Positions 26,142-34,988 of a stretch of 64,000 nt of DNA are shown here, piece by piece. The position numbers and the translations under genes are program-made. The notes under the pieces were generated by a model. The model had not been told where the DNA came from. It ran no database searches and saw only the letters and a program-made list of their open reading frames with translations. Origin of the DNA: Sphingobacterium faecale (GTDB taxonomy: Bacteria; Bacteroidota; Bacteroidia; Sphingobacteriales; Sphingobacteriaceae); assembly GCF_016746095.1 (NCBI RefSeq), contig NZ_JAERTY010000001.1, positions 62,001-126,000 of the forward strand, written 5' to 3'. The number at the start of each line of letters is the position of its first letter. Position 1 is the stretch's first letter.

Positions 26142-27611
26142 ATGAAAAAACTATATAAAATTATTATATACTTTTTGTCGATAGGGGTGATATCCTCTTG
26201 CGGAAAGTGGGTCGATGTCAAGCCTACGGATCGATTGGGTGAAGATCAGCTTTTCGTAAATAGTGCTGGGTTCATAAAGGCACTGAATGGTGTTTATGTC
26301 GAGATGGCTCATCAAAACCTATACGGACAGAATATGAGTACCGGGGCATTAGATGTACTGGCCCAATACTATTACATCAAGAGCTCTACACATGTATTCG
26401 AAAAATACACAACTTTCATGTATACCGATGCTCATGTAAAGGCAACTATGGGTAATATATGGGGTAAAGCCTATGAGCTGATAGCCAATTGCAACGTCAT
26501 TCTGGATAAATGTGGCGACGGACCGAGTAAAATATTAGCAGAGCCATATTACGGGATTGTCAAAGGAGAAACACTCGCTCTAAGAGCTATGCTACATCTG
26601 GATATGCTCCGGTTATTTGGTCCGATTTATAATGAGGATAATAAGCTAAAGGAAGCCATTCCTTATGTTGATAAATCTGGATTTGAAGTCTTCCCTTTAT
26701 TAGGATCACAACAGGTGATGGAACACGTGATAAATGATCTAATCATGGCTACTTCTTTACTGGAGATGGATCCGGTACGCACAGAGGGAGTGCGTCACAA
26801 TAATAATGCAGGGGGGTCAAATGATTTGTATTACAGGCAGTACCGTTTAAATTATTACGCAGCAAAGGCCCTGTTGGCAAGAGCTTATCTGTGGAAAGGC
26901 GAGCGCTCAAAAGCTTTGGAGTGTGCCGAGGAGATCCTCTCGGAAGTGCAAGCAGCGGACAAAAACATATTTCCCTATGTGACATTTGCCGATGCGACCA
27001 ATGTGGATAAGCCAGACCGTCTGTTTTCGACCGAAGTTATGTTTGCACTCTACGATATAAATCGTCAAGAAATGTACAAAAGATTATTTGACGTGAGCTT
27101 GAAAGGGGATAGTAAACTATCTTTTAGTTTGGATGATATCAACGTCGAAAGAATAAATGCAACTTATGATGATGGTAATGACTTTAGAAGACGTAGTTGG
27201 CAGAGTGCCTCCACTGGTACGATTACGGCTACAACGAATATGAAGTATGCGGATATTGCGAATGGTCCCGGCCGTTATATGGTTCCATTGATCCGACTGT
27301 CGGAGGTATTGCTTATTGCAGCAGAGTGTCATCCCGATCTAGTGCAGGCTACTGCCTATTTTAATAAACTAAGGACAGTCCGCAATTGTGTCTCTTTAGA
27401 ACCCGGTGATCTAGCAGTGTTGAAAATGGAGATCGGTAAAGAGTTTAGGCGTGAGATGTTGGGGGAGGGCCAAATGTTCTTTTTCTATAAGAGAAATAAT
27501 TATCAGTCGCTGCCCAACCATACGACATTGAATACGCTTCCAGAAAAAACTATGGTGTTGAATAACTACGTCGTACCGCTACCCGATAGTGAGACGGCGC
27601 AAAGACAATAA
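26142..27611 (+). CDS. SusD/RagB family outer-membrane lipoprotein (locus 2)
   Basis: The 489-residue protein has a lipoprotein signal with lipobox ISSC and the SusD opening KWVDVKPTDRLGEDQLF. TPR-like segments follow (VKGETLALRAMLHLDMLRLF, YAAKALLARAYLWKGE), and the C-terminus is EFRREMLGEGQMFFFYKR ... VPLPDSET. It is the lid of the SusC encoded 20 bp upstream. The next lipoprotein gene follows within 20 bp, so the operon continues. Confidence 0.95.
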   Translation: MKKLYKIIIYFLSIGVISSCGKWVDVKPTDRLGEDQLFVNSAGFIKALNGVYVEMAHQNLYGQNMSTGALDVLAQYYYIKSSTHVFEKYTTFMYTDAHVKATMGNIWGKAYELIANCNVILDKCGDGPSKILAEPYYGIVKGETLALRAMLHLDMLRLFGPIYNEDNKLKEAIPYVDKSGFEVFPLLGSQQVMEHVINDLIMATSLLEMDPVRTEGVRHNNNAGGSNDLYYRQYRLNYYAAKALLARAYLWKGERSKALECAEEILSEVQAADKNIFPYVTFADATNVDKPDRLFSTEVMFALYDINRQEMYKRLFDVSLKGDSKLSFSLDDINVERINATYDDGNDFRRRSWQSASTGTITATTNMKYADIANGPGRYMVPLIRLSEVLLIAAECHPDLVQATAYFNKLRTVRNCVSLEPGDLAVLKMEIGKEFRREMLGEGQMFFFYKRNNYQSLPNHTTLNTLPEKTMVLNNYVVPLPDSETAQRQ

Positions 27612-27627
27612 TAAAAAAAACAACGAG

Positions 27628-28485
27628 ATGAAAAAGATACTAATATATATGCTGTTTTTCTATTTCGCAATACAGCTTGGAGGATGCGAGAAGGAAATAA
27701 TGTCTTATGAGGGGAAGGAAGGAGTTTATTTTTCAGTGCGCCACAATGGGACTTCTACACATCTGGAAAGCATATGGCCCTATCAGCCCTATAGTGATGT
27801 AGATTTTGTACGTATAGGCCAGGATGATGTTGAATTTGCTGTTAAAGTGATGATTACCGGTCCTGTTAAAAATTATGACCGTACTTTTCATCTAACCATT
27901 AATCCGGATTCGACGACAGCAATAGCGGGGCAACATTATGAGCCTGTTCAGAAAGAGTGGACTATTGTTTCCGGTGCTATAGATACCTGGGTTAAGGTCC
28001 GTCTCAAGAGAACCCCGGATTTGGAAGAAAAACCCGTTACATTGGGCTTGCGCTTGCTGTCTACGAAGGATTTTGATTTGTCATTTCCCGAGTGGGATGC
28101 TATTCCGGAATATAATGCGGGACAGGTAGTTCCTGAGTTTGATGCCAGTCAACACACGTTGCGGATCAATGATATTATGATACAGCCCGCTGTATGGTCT
28201 GGATCATTGCAGCCCGGTAATAAAGAGTCTGGGCTTTTTGGCATATTCTCAAGGAAAAAAATGGAATTTCTCACAGAAGCATTAGGATTAAAATATGAGG
28301 ATTTTTCCAGTTTGGAAACTATGCCTATGGCTAGGCAGATGCTGGTTTCTAATGACGCTACGGCAGCGCTGATAAAACGATATAATGATAAAAATCCGGT
28401 ACTCGAAGACGACGGGCGATTAATGTGGATGGGCTCTGTACCGTGGACTTCTTATGTAGGTGTACCTTGGGTACCCGTTCCGTAA
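27628..28485 (+). CDS. DUF4843 domain outer-membrane lipoprotein (locus 2)
   Basis: The start at 27628 (MKKILIYMLFF) is chosen because a lipoprotein signal with lipobox LGGC follows directly. An earlier ATG at 27589 would overlap the SusD gene and add a 13-residue charged extension. The 285-residue product begins EKEIMSYEGKEGVYFSV and has an Ig-like fold pattern (FHLTINPDSTTAIAGQHYEP), matching the DUF4843 family. Such lipoproteins sit with SusCD pairs, and one is part of the B. thetaiotaomicron BT2261-2264 complex as I recall it. It is probably a surface accessory subunit that shapes substrate binding. The function is not proven. Confidence 0.85.
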   Translation: MKKILIYMLFFYFAIQLGGCEKEIMSYEGKEGVYFSVRHNGTSTHLESIWPYQPYSDVDFVRIGQDDVEFAVKVMITGPVKNYDRTFHLTINPDSTTAIAGQHYEPVQKEWTIVSGAIDTWVKVRLKRTPDLEEKPVTLGLRLLSTKDFDLSFPEWDAIPEYNAGQVVPEFDASQHTLRINDIMIQPAVWSGSLQPGNKESGLFGIFSRKKMEFLTEALGLKYEDFSSLETMPMARQMLVSNDATAALIKRYNDKNPVLEDDGRLMWMGSVPWTSYVGVPWVPVP

Positions 28486-28511
28486 TAGGTGTTTTAATAA
28501 AGATATAGATC

Positions 28512-30050
28512 ATGAAAATGTATTATTATATAATGCTATTAAGCGTATTGCTGATAGCCGCATGCAGTAAAGATTTGGGGAATTATAATTATCATAAAAT
28601 CAATGAACTGCAAATTGAAGGGGTAGCCAAAGAATACCTTGTACGGACATCGATAGATACATTACGTATTACGCCGACCATCAAAGCGACAATGGATGAG
28701 GCCGATGAAAACCGTTACAACTACTCTTGGATTATCAAGTACGGACAGCTCGTATACGATACTATCGGACGAGCCAAAGACCTGGTCTATCCGGTGGCTT
28801 TAGGGGTTTTGGACCACGATCTCTTTTATCGGGTACAAGATAAAAAAACCGGTGTCAGCTGGACTGCAAATGCTAAAGTAAAGGTGAGTACAGCTTTTTC
28901 CAGAGGATTACTTTTGATGGGTGAGGATGAAGAGGGCTATGCAGAAGCTGAAATGCTGTCGATGCTTTCGGATACCATTCATATCCCGCAGATCTTATCC
29001 AGAACGGAACTTCCAAGATTACACGGGCCGGTGAGTCTGGTACATACTGGTGGCACTGGGGACGATGCAAGAGTATGGGCCATGACAGGAGAGGGGGCTT
29101 ACTTTCTGGACCGTGCTACGATGACTGCATCGGTTAATAACATTTTTAGCCGGTTTGTATTTACGTCTGGAGATATTGAGCTCGAAGATCTTTATCCCGT
29201 GGTGACCGCACCTCAGATCAAAACCCGTACCGGTACAACAGGGAGCTCACTTTATCGTGCGATGATTACAGCCGGTGGAGATCTATTTGGAGCAATTCCA
29301 TTGTTTATGGGGGGAGATTACTATAACAATCCGGTGAATTGTTTGGCATCTGCACCAGAGAAGAGAATACCGGCAGCACCTTATTTATTGTATCCCATTA
29401 ATAATATGGGGAGTTTAATATGGTATGACCAAGAGGGGCAGCGCTTTCTCAATTTTACGGGAATAGGTCTTTCCACCTCATCTACTGTTTTGACGGATAA
29501 TATTGACGATATATTTCCGTGGAATCAACCTGTGGGACGTCAATTAATTTATGCGGAGAATACCCGCAATACCGACGGCGGATCAGTAAATGGCAATTCG
29601 TTTTCGATTATGCGTGATGCGGATAACACATGCTTCATTTATAAATTCTATGCAAATGGAACCAACCCCGCTAAACGTGGTGCATATGTAGTAAAACCTT
29701 TAGCGAAGGATTTTGCAAAGGCTGATCTGTACGCCTTCTCTTCCAATCGTAGTGTCGTTTTTTACGCCGTAGGAAGTAAACTATACGCTTATGATTATAA
29801 CCCTGGATTTGAGAAAATCTATACATTTCCAGAAATCACAGACCCCATTACTATGATCAAATTTGATACCCAGATCGACCCTCAGCTCAACAGTTTATAC
29901 ATCGCGACTTACAATTCGGTAAGCAAAGGGATATTGACTCGTATGCTCGTAGGCACAGATCCAAATGTGGTCGAACTACTTCCCGAGAGCAATAGCTCAT
30001 GGTCAGGCCTGATAAAAATAAAAGATGTAAACTGGCGAGCGGTAAACTAA
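28512..30050 (+). CDS. PKD-like family outer-membrane lipoprotein (locus 2)
   Basis: The 512-residue protein has a lipoprotein signal with lipobox IAAC and then SKDLGNYNYHKINELQIEGV, the usual opening of the PKD-like Bacteroidota lipoprotein family. Two N-terminal Ig/PKD-like modules (about 25-125) precede a propeller-like repeat region (GRQLIYAENTRNTDG, LYAFSSNRSVVFYAVGSKLY). It follows DUF4843 by 26 bp. The SusC, SusD, DUF4843, PKD-like order is a conserved transporter arrangement. It is likely a surface-exposed substrate-binding accessory. Confidence 0.85.
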   Translation: MKMYYYIMLLSVLLIAACSKDLGNYNYHKINELQIEGVAKEYLVRTSIDTLRITPTIKATMDEADENRYNYSWIIKYGQLVYDTIGRAKDLVYPVALGVLDHDLFYRVQDKKTGVSWTANAKVKVSTAFSRGLLLMGEDEEGYAEAEMLSMLSDTIHIPQILSRTELPRLHGPVSLVHTGGTGDDARVWAMTGEGAYFLDRATMTASVNNIFSRFVFTSGDIELEDLYPVVTAPQIKTRTGTTGSSLYRAMITAGGDLFGAIPLFMGGDYYNNPVNCLASAPEKRIPAAPYLLYPINNMGSLIWYDQEGQRFLNFTGIGLSTSSTVLTDNIDDIFPWNQPVGRQLIYAENTRNTDGGSVNGNSFSIMRDADNTCFIYKFYANGTNPAKRGAYVVKPLAKDFAKADLYAFSSNRSVVFYAVGSKLYAYDYNPGFEKIYTFPEITDPITMIKFDTQIDPQLNSLYIATYNSVSKGILTRMLVGTDPNVVELLPESNSSWSGLIKIKDVNWRAVN

Positions 30051-30080
30051 TCAAAATTTTTAAAAAAAAATAGAACTAAA

Positions 30081-31211
30081 ATGAACAGAGCTATAAAAAC
30101 GAATATATTGACTGTTGTTTTTTTACTCCTTTTAGGCGGTAATATAGCATTGGGTCAAGTAATTAACTTTACGGTACAAGGCAAAACGGATAAATCAAAT
30201 GATGGTAGGTATATAAAACTATATTACGAAAAAGATACGCTGAAAATAATTGATAGCGTATCTATAAAAAAAGGTAATTTTCAATTTAAGGGTAAACTAC
30301 CAGCGCCGACTCTAGGTAAATTGAGCTTTGAAAGTGAAGATATGGGAGATCGTATTGATTTGTTTCTATCCAAAGGGACTGTACGCGTGGTAGCTAAGGA
30401 TTCCTTATATTATGCAAATATAAGTGGCGCCAAGCTGGCTGAAGACCACGAGAGATTTGCTGCTAAGGTAAGACCTGTGGATAGGGAATTTATCGACGCG
30501 CTTAATGTTTTTAAAGCTATGCCTGAAGGTGATGCAAAGAAAGCTTACATAACACAGGTGTTAGGCCGCCTGGATGAATATACACGTTTTAAAAGAGAGG
30601 CGGCACAACAATTTGTTGTGGAAAATCCGAATTCCTACGTAGCTCTTTATCATTTGGAAAAGACAGCATCCCCAGGCTTGGCAAATTATGAAACTACTTT
30701 TCCTTTTTATGAAAAGTTGAGCCCAGCATTAAAAGCTACAGCTTTAGGAGAGCAATTGGGCGAACGATTGCTTGCGGTCAAAGGAAACCTAACGGGAAAG
30801 GAATATATTGATTTTGTATCGACTACTCCAAAGGGCGACGAATTGAGCCTGAAAGAGGTGCTGAAATCAAATAAATATACCTTGGTTGATTTTTGGGCCA
30901 GTTGGTGTGGCCCCTGTCGAAAAGAAAATCCACATGTTGTCGAGACATATGAAGCCTTTAACAGCAAGGGATTTACCGTTTTGAGTGTCTCTCTGGATGA
31001 TGATAAAGGACGTTGGGAAGAAGCAATAAGACAAGATAATATGCCATGGTATCATGTGTCTAGTCTAAAAGGATGGAAAGAACCGGCAGCTCAATTGTAT
31101 GGTATCCGGGCTATTCCACAGAATTTTTTAATTGATGCGTCAGGAAAAATCGTAGCAAGTAACCTTCGTGGAGAAACGTTGTTTAAAAAAGTAGAGCAAC
31201 TGCTTAAGTAG
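30081..31211 (+). CDS. TlpA-family thiol:disulfide protein with DUF4369 domain, CGPC (locus 2)
   Basis: The 376-residue protein has a signal peptide (cleavage near IALGQ) and a DUF4369 beta-rich domain at about 25-120 (LKIIDSVSIKKGNFQFKGK). A helical linker leads to a C-terminal thioredoxin/AhpC-TSA domain at about 240-376. Its active site is FWASWCGPCRKENP with Cys276 and Cys279, and its cis-proline loop is AIPQNFLID. It is likely periplasmic and membrane-independent. It is the last gene of the locus 2 operon, 30 bp after the PKD-like lipoprotein. It should reduce or isomerise disulfides; linkage to SusCD suggests the imported ligand or the receptor proteins as substrate. Confidence 0.9.
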   Translation: MNRAIKTNILTVVFLLLLGGNIALGQVINFTVQGKTDKSNDGRYIKLYYEKDTLKIIDSVSIKKGNFQFKGKLPAPTLGKLSFESEDMGDRIDLFLSKGTVRVVAKDSLYYANISGAKLAEDHERFAAKVRPVDREFIDALNVFKAMPEGDAKKAYITQVLGRLDEYTRFKREAAQQFVVENPNSYVALYHLEKTASPGLANYETTFPFYEKLSPALKATALGEQLGERLLAVKGNLTGKEYIDFVSTTPKGDELSLKEVLKSNKYTLVDFWASWCGPCRKENPHVVETYEAFNSKGFTVLSVSLDDDKGRWEEAIRQDNMPWYHVSSLKGWKEPAAQLYGIRAIPQNFLIDASGKIVASNLRGETLFKKVEQLLK

Positions 31212-31223
31212 TAGCAAAAGTTT

Positions 31224-31264
31224 AAGATTGTAGCTGGTTTAAATAATAAGCTGGTTACAATCTT
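31224..31264 (+). terminator. Likely terminator of locus 2
   Basis: AAGATTGTA (31224-31232) pairs perfectly with TACAATCTT (31256-31264) around a 23-base loop, 13 bp after the TlpA stop. The T-tract after it is poor, so efficiency is uncertain. Confidence 0.5.
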
Positions 31265-31337
31265 TACTATTTGCTATGATATATTGTTTTGAGGAGGGGT
31301 AGCTATTCCCTTGGATAACACTGTTGTCACCTAGGGT

Positions 31338-31357
31338 ATCGAAGGGCTACCTTCGAT
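31338..31357. repeat. Perfect 8-bp stem hairpin in the intergenic region before the lactonase operon
   Basis: ATCGAAGG and CCTTCGAT flank a GCTA loop. No T-tract follows. Ten bases of it (CTACCTTCGA, 31347-31356), followed a few bases later by GGATTTT, recur just upstream of the aldehyde dehydrogenase relic at 39729. Otherwise the 321-bp gap 31212-31532 holds only the locus 2 terminator and the promoter elements listed separately. Confidence 0.5.
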
Positions 31358-31486
31358 AAATAGAGGATTTTAAAAACCTTTGCCGCTCAGATATTATCAA
31401 AACTAATCATCCTGCTTTATTCGTTAATGAAAAATAAAAGCATGCCTTTCACACACAATTTTACTTTCTAGGCGTTATTAATAGAG

Positions 31487-31507
31487 ACAGGTGTCCTGTT
31501 AGATTTG
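31487..31507 (+). promoter_or_regulatory. Candidate promoter and operator of the lactonase operon
   Basis: TAGATTTG at 31500-31507 matches TAnnTTTG and lies 25 bp before the ATG at 31533. Directly upstream is a small dyad ACAGG-TGT-CCTGT (31487-31499), which overlaps where polymerase would bind and could be an operator. No regulator gene is adjacent. Confidence 0.35.
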
Positions 31508-31532
31508 TTTAATGCAGCTTTAAAATATAATT

Positions 31533-32327
31533 ATGGCAAATGAAATCAGATTGTACATGTTTCAGACGGGCGTTCTGAAATGTAAAGAGAACAATATCAA
31601 AATGAATGCATCGCTCGATCCTTATGAAATTCCGGTTCCCTGGTATTTGATCACCCATCCAAAAGGAAATGTCATTATTGATGGAGGCAATGCCGTAGAA
31701 TGTGCTACCGATCCCGTAGGACATTGGGGAGATATCACACAGGTGTATTGGCCGGTTATGAAAGAATCCGAAGGATGCTTGAATACGATTAAAGCGCTAG
31801 GCATCGATCCTTCAAGTATTAAATATGTCATCCAGTCTCATTTGCACCTTGATCACACCGGCGCTGTCGGAAACTTCCCCAATGCAACCCATATCGTTCA
31901 GCGCAGAGAATACGAGTATGCTTTTACGCCGGATTGGTTTGCAGCAGGCGGTTATATCCGTAAGGATTTTGACAGACCGGGGCTGAAATGGCAATTTTTG
32001 GAACTTGACTATAACGACTCTTACGATGTATACGGAGATGGAGTGATCCGTATTCTCCCAACGCCGGGGCATTCACCAGGCCATTGCAGTTTTATGATTA
32101 CACTTCCCGATTCCGGTTCCATCATCCTGGCAGTAGATGCCGCTTACACGACCGATCATTGGGATGAAAAAGCGTTGCCCGGATTTTTAGCATCAACTGT
32201 TGATTCGGTACGTTCCGTAAAGAAACTGCACGAGTACGCCGACAAGTATGATGCACTTGTGGTCACTGGACATGATCCGGTGAAATGGAGCGAATTCAAA
32301 AAAGGACCTCAAGAGTATTACCGTTAA
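31533..32327 (+). CDS. Metallo-beta-lactamase-fold lactonase (AttM/BlcC-like N-acyl-homoserine or gamma-butyrolactone lactonase)
   Basis: The 264-residue protein carries the dinuclear zinc motif HLHLDH at 103-108 inside QSHLHLDHTGAVG. Further ligands are in PTPGHSPGHCSF, the Asp of ILAVDAAY, and VTGHDP near the end. The N-terminus (YMFQTGVLKC, PVPWYLITHPKGNVIIDGG) fits the AiiA/AttM lactonase branch. It has no signal peptide. The next two genes encode an alcohol dehydrogenase and a succinate-semialdehyde dehydrogenase, as in the Agrobacterium blcABC (attKLM) operon. The likely physiological reaction is therefore opening of gamma-butyrolactone to gamma-hydroxybutyrate, with possible activity on acyl-homoserine lactones. 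Family is sure; substrate is inferred from context. Confidence 0.85.
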   Translation: MANEIRLYMFQTGVLKCKENNIKMNASLDPYEIPVPWYLITHPKGNVIIDGGNAVECATDPVGHWGDITQVYWPVMKESEGCLNTIKALGIDPSSIKYVIQSHLHLDHTGAVGNFPNATHIVQRREYEYAFTPDWFAAGGYIRKDFDRPGLKWQFLELDYNDSYDVYGDGVIRILPTPGHSPGHCSFMITLPDSGSIILAVDAAYTTDHWDEKALPGFLASTVDSVRSVKKLHEYADKYDALVVTGHDPVKWSEFKKGPQEYYR

Positions 32328-32336
32328 AATCCGATT

Positions 32337-33476
32337 ATGATGAAAACAAAAGCAGCAGTCCTTCATCAGGTCGGAGGGCATAAGAGACCATATTCCGATT
32401 CAAAACCTTTAAAAATAGAGGAAATAGAAATCGGAAAACCAGGTAAAGAAGAAGTAGTCGTGCAGATCAAAGCAGCAGGACTGTGCCATTCCGATCTATC
32501 CGTGATCGATGGAAACCGTCCTCGCCCCATGCCTATGGTTTTGGGGCACGAGGCTGCTGGGATTATTGTCGAGTTGGGGCAGGATGTAAAAGGTTTCGAA
32601 GTAGGCGATCACGTCGTTTTTGCCTTCTTGCCCTCGTGTGGCCATTGCGAATACTGTATGTCTGGCAGAGCCGCACTTTGTAATCCTGGAGCAAAGGCCA
32701 ATAACGAAGGTGTCCTGCTCAATGGTGATATTAAAATAAAGAACCAAAACGGCGAAGCTTATCATCACCATCTCGGTGTTTCTGGATTTGCGGGATATGC
32801 TGTCGCATCCATTTATTCGCTGGTGAAAATTGATAGATCTTATCCTTTTGAAATAGCTGCCCTTTTTGGTTGTGCGGTGATGACGGGAGTCGGAGCAGTA
32901 GTCCATACAGCCCAGGTTCATGTAGGCGAGTCCGTTTTGGTCGTTGGGCTGGGAGGGGTCGGGTTATCGGCTATCCTAGGAGCAAAGGCAGCAGGAGCTT
33001 CCAAGATCATTGCAGCAGATGTCAGCCCTTCAAAACTCGATATGGCCAAAGCATTTGGCGCTACCCATACCCTCAACTCTGGGGAGGAAAGAGCACTTGA
33101 AGAACTCAAGCAGGAGATAACGACAAGCGGTGTTGATAAATCGGTCGAATTTGCCGGAGCCATGCCCGCCTTGGACTTTGCCTTCAACGCCACGAAAAAA
33201 GGAGGTGTCACCGTGACGGGAGCATTACCGCATCCGGATGCCCGTTTGAGTCTGAATCCTCTGACGCTGGTCGGTCAGGAAAAAACCTTGAAAGGTTGTT
33301 ATCTCGGTAGCTGTGTGCCTTCCATCGATATTCCTAATTTTTTGGAACTCTACAAAAATGGTAATCTTCCCGTTGATAAACTGATCACACATCGCCTAAA
33401 ACTAGAAGATATCAACGAAGGTTTTGAAAGACTGGCCAGTGGAGAAGCGATCCGGCAAGTCATTATTTTTGATTAA
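32337..33476 (+). CDS. Zinc-dependent medium-chain alcohol dehydrogenase (putative gamma-hydroxybutyrate dehydrogenase)
   Basis: The 379-residue protein has the catalytic zinc ligands in AGLCHSD and GHEAAG. The structural zinc cluster is CGHCEYCMSGRAALC, and the NAD-binding motif is GLGGVGLSAILGAKAAG. Length matches the class III-like or aryl-alcohol-like MDR family. It starts 9 bp after the lactonase and ends 12 bp before the aldehyde dehydrogenase. In Agrobacterium the equivalent step uses BlcB (AttL), which as I recall is an iron-type enzyme; here a zinc MDR enzyme fills the slot. The inferred reaction is gamma-hydroxybutyrate to succinic semialdehyde. A second ATG at 32340 is an equal alternative start. 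Confidence 0.88.
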   Translation: MMKTKAAVLHQVGGHKRPYSDSKPLKIEEIEIGKPGKEEVVVQIKAAGLCHSDLSVIDGNRPRPMPMVLGHEAAGIIVELGQDVKGFEVGDHVVFAFLPSCGHCEYCMSGRAALCNPGAKANNEGVLLNGDIKIKNQNGEAYHHHLGVSGFAGYAVASIYSLVKIDRSYPFEIAALFGCAVMTGVGAVVHTAQVHVGESVLVVGLGGVGLSAILGAKAAGASKIIAADVSPSKLDMAKAFGATHTLNSGEERALEELKQEITTSGVDKSVEFAGAMPALDFAFNATKKGGVTVTGALPHPDARLSLNPLTLVGQEKTLKGCYLGSCVPSIDIPNFLELYKNGNLPVDKLITHRLKLEDINEGFERLASGEAIRQVIIFD

Positions 33477-33488
33477 ATTCAACCCCCA

Positions 33489-34934
33489 ATGAGTACTTAC
33501 AAAGAATTGTTATTTGATAGATCCTTCGTCAATGGAGAGTGGACAAATCAGGGAACGGAAAAATTTGATGTTAAAAATCCGTTTGATTTATCCGTTATCG
33601 GACAGGTCCATGACGAAGACAGAACCTTTGTCGCCAAAGCCATTGATGTGGCGCATGCAGCTTTCGGATCCTGGAAATCGAAATCAGCCAAAGAGCGGAG
33701 CGCCATTCTGCTGAAATGGTTTGACCTTATTCATCAGCACAAAGATGAATTGGCCCGGATTATGACCCTGGAAAGCGGCAAACCCTTGGCTGAAAGCAAA
33801 GGCGAAATAGATTATGGCGCAGCTTATATCCAATGGTTCGCCGAAGAAGCCAAGCGCAATTATGGAGATGTTATCCCTGGATTTACAGCGGACAAACGTA
33901 TTATTACACTCAAAGAGCCCATCGGTGTCGTGGGCGCTATTACCCCCTGGAATTTTCCATTGGCCATGATCACCCGTAAAATTGCACCGGCTCTAGCTGT
34001 AGGCTGTACAGTCGTTGTCCGTCCGAGCGAGGAGACTCCATTTACGGCACTTGCGATAAATTATCTAGCGGATCTGGCTGGGTTTCCTAAAGGGGTATAC
34101 AATACCGTAGTCGGAACAGACCCATCCGAAATGGGAAAAGAGCTATGTGAGAATAAAAAAGTAGCCAAAATATCCTTTACAGGCTCTACAAGAGTGGGTA
34201 AGATCCTGATGGCACAAAGTGCAGGCACACTCAAAAAACTGAGCTTGGAACTGGGAGGGAATGCTCCGCTTATCGTTTTCGATGATGCAGATATAGACTT
34301 GACAATCAAAGGAGCGTTGGCCGGAAAATTCCGGTTCGCAGGACAGACCTGTGTTTGTGTTAATCGGATTTTAGTGCAGGAAGGGATTCACGATCTCTTT
34401 GTCGAAAAATTTACGGCTGCCGTTAAGAAGATGAAACTCGGAAGCGGATTGGATACAGATGTAAATATCGGTCCACTTATCAATCAGAGCGCTATCCGAC
34501 GGATGGAAGAGATGACACAAGATGCTATCACCAAAGGCGGCAAAGTTTTAACAGGCGGCAAGGCCGTAGCGCCTCAGTTTTTTGAACCCACTATCATCGT
34601 TGATGCCAACGAATCCATGGAATTTGCGCAGAATGAAATCTTTGGTCCTATCGCACCGATATTCAGATTCAAAACCGAGCAGGATGCTGTACGAATGGCC
34701 AATGATACCGTTTACGGATTGGCGAGTTACTTTTTTACGAACGATCTAAACCGAAGCTGGCGTGTTCGTGAGCAGCTGGAATACGGTATTGTCGGGATCA
34801 ATGAAGGATTGATTTCTTCCGAAGTTGTTCCTTTTGGAGGAGTCAAAGAATCCGGACAGGGGCGCGAAGGTTCTAAATACGGGCTGGACAGTTATGTAGA
34901 CATCAAGTACGTCTGTATCGGAGGTGTTCTGTAG
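33489..34934 (+). CDS. NAD(P)-dependent succinate-semialdehyde dehydrogenase
   Basis: The 481-residue protein is a full-length aldehyde dehydrogenase of the GabD type. It has TPWNFPLAMITRKIAPALA, FTGSTRVGK, the general base Glu254 in LELGGNAP, and the catalytic Cys288 in GQTCVCVNR. It also has the late motif NEIFGPIAPIF and the SSADH-like ending GGVKESGQGREGSKYGLD. It closes the three-gene operon and would convert succinic semialdehyde to succinate for the TCA cycle. A strong terminator follows. About 285 bp of this gene (33959-34238) recurs as a broken copy at 39755-40039. Confidence 0.92.
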   Translation: MSTYKELLFDRSFVNGEWTNQGTEKFDVKNPFDLSVIGQVHDEDRTFVAKAIDVAHAAFGSWKSKSAKERSAILLKWFDLIHQHKDELARIMTLESGKPLAESKGEIDYGAAYIQWFAEEAKRNYGDVIPGFTADKRIITLKEPIGVVGAITPWNFPLAMITRKIAPALAVGCTVVVRPSEETPFTALAINYLADLAGFPKGVYNTVVGTDPSEMGKELCENKKVAKISFTGSTRVGKILMAQSAGTLKKLSLELGGNAPLIVFDDADIDLTIKGALAGKFRFAGQTCVCVNRILVQEGIHDLFVEKFTAAVKKMKLGSGLDTDVNIGPLINQSAIRRMEEMTQDAITKGGKVLTGGKAVAPQFFEPTIIVDANESMEFAQNEIFGPIAPIFRFKTEQDAVRMANDTVYGLASYFFTNDLNRSWRVREQLEYGIVGINEGLISSEVVPFGGVKESGQGREGSKYGLDSYVDIKYVCIGGVL

Positions 34935-34959
34935 TTTGTATTTTAGAAGCACTATATAG

Positions 34960-34988
34960 AAAAAGGAGGACGAATAGTTCTCCTTTTT
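34960..34988 (+). terminator. Rho-independent terminator of the lactonase operon
   Basis: AAAAAGGAG (34960-34968) pairs with CTCCTTTTT (34980-34988), followed by ATTTTTAT, 26 bp after the dehydrogenase stop. The rest of the gap to 35153 shows nothing recognisable. Confidence 0.8.

Noticed and set aside
27589..27627. Upstream start of the DUF4843 lipoprotein
   Set aside because: It would put a 13-residue charged extension before a lipoprotein signal and overlap the SusD gene.
32496..32921. 141-codon minus-strand frame inside the alcohol dehydrogenase
   Set aside because: The plus strand carries the complete zinc and NAD motifs of the dehydrogenase; the reverse frame is a shadow.
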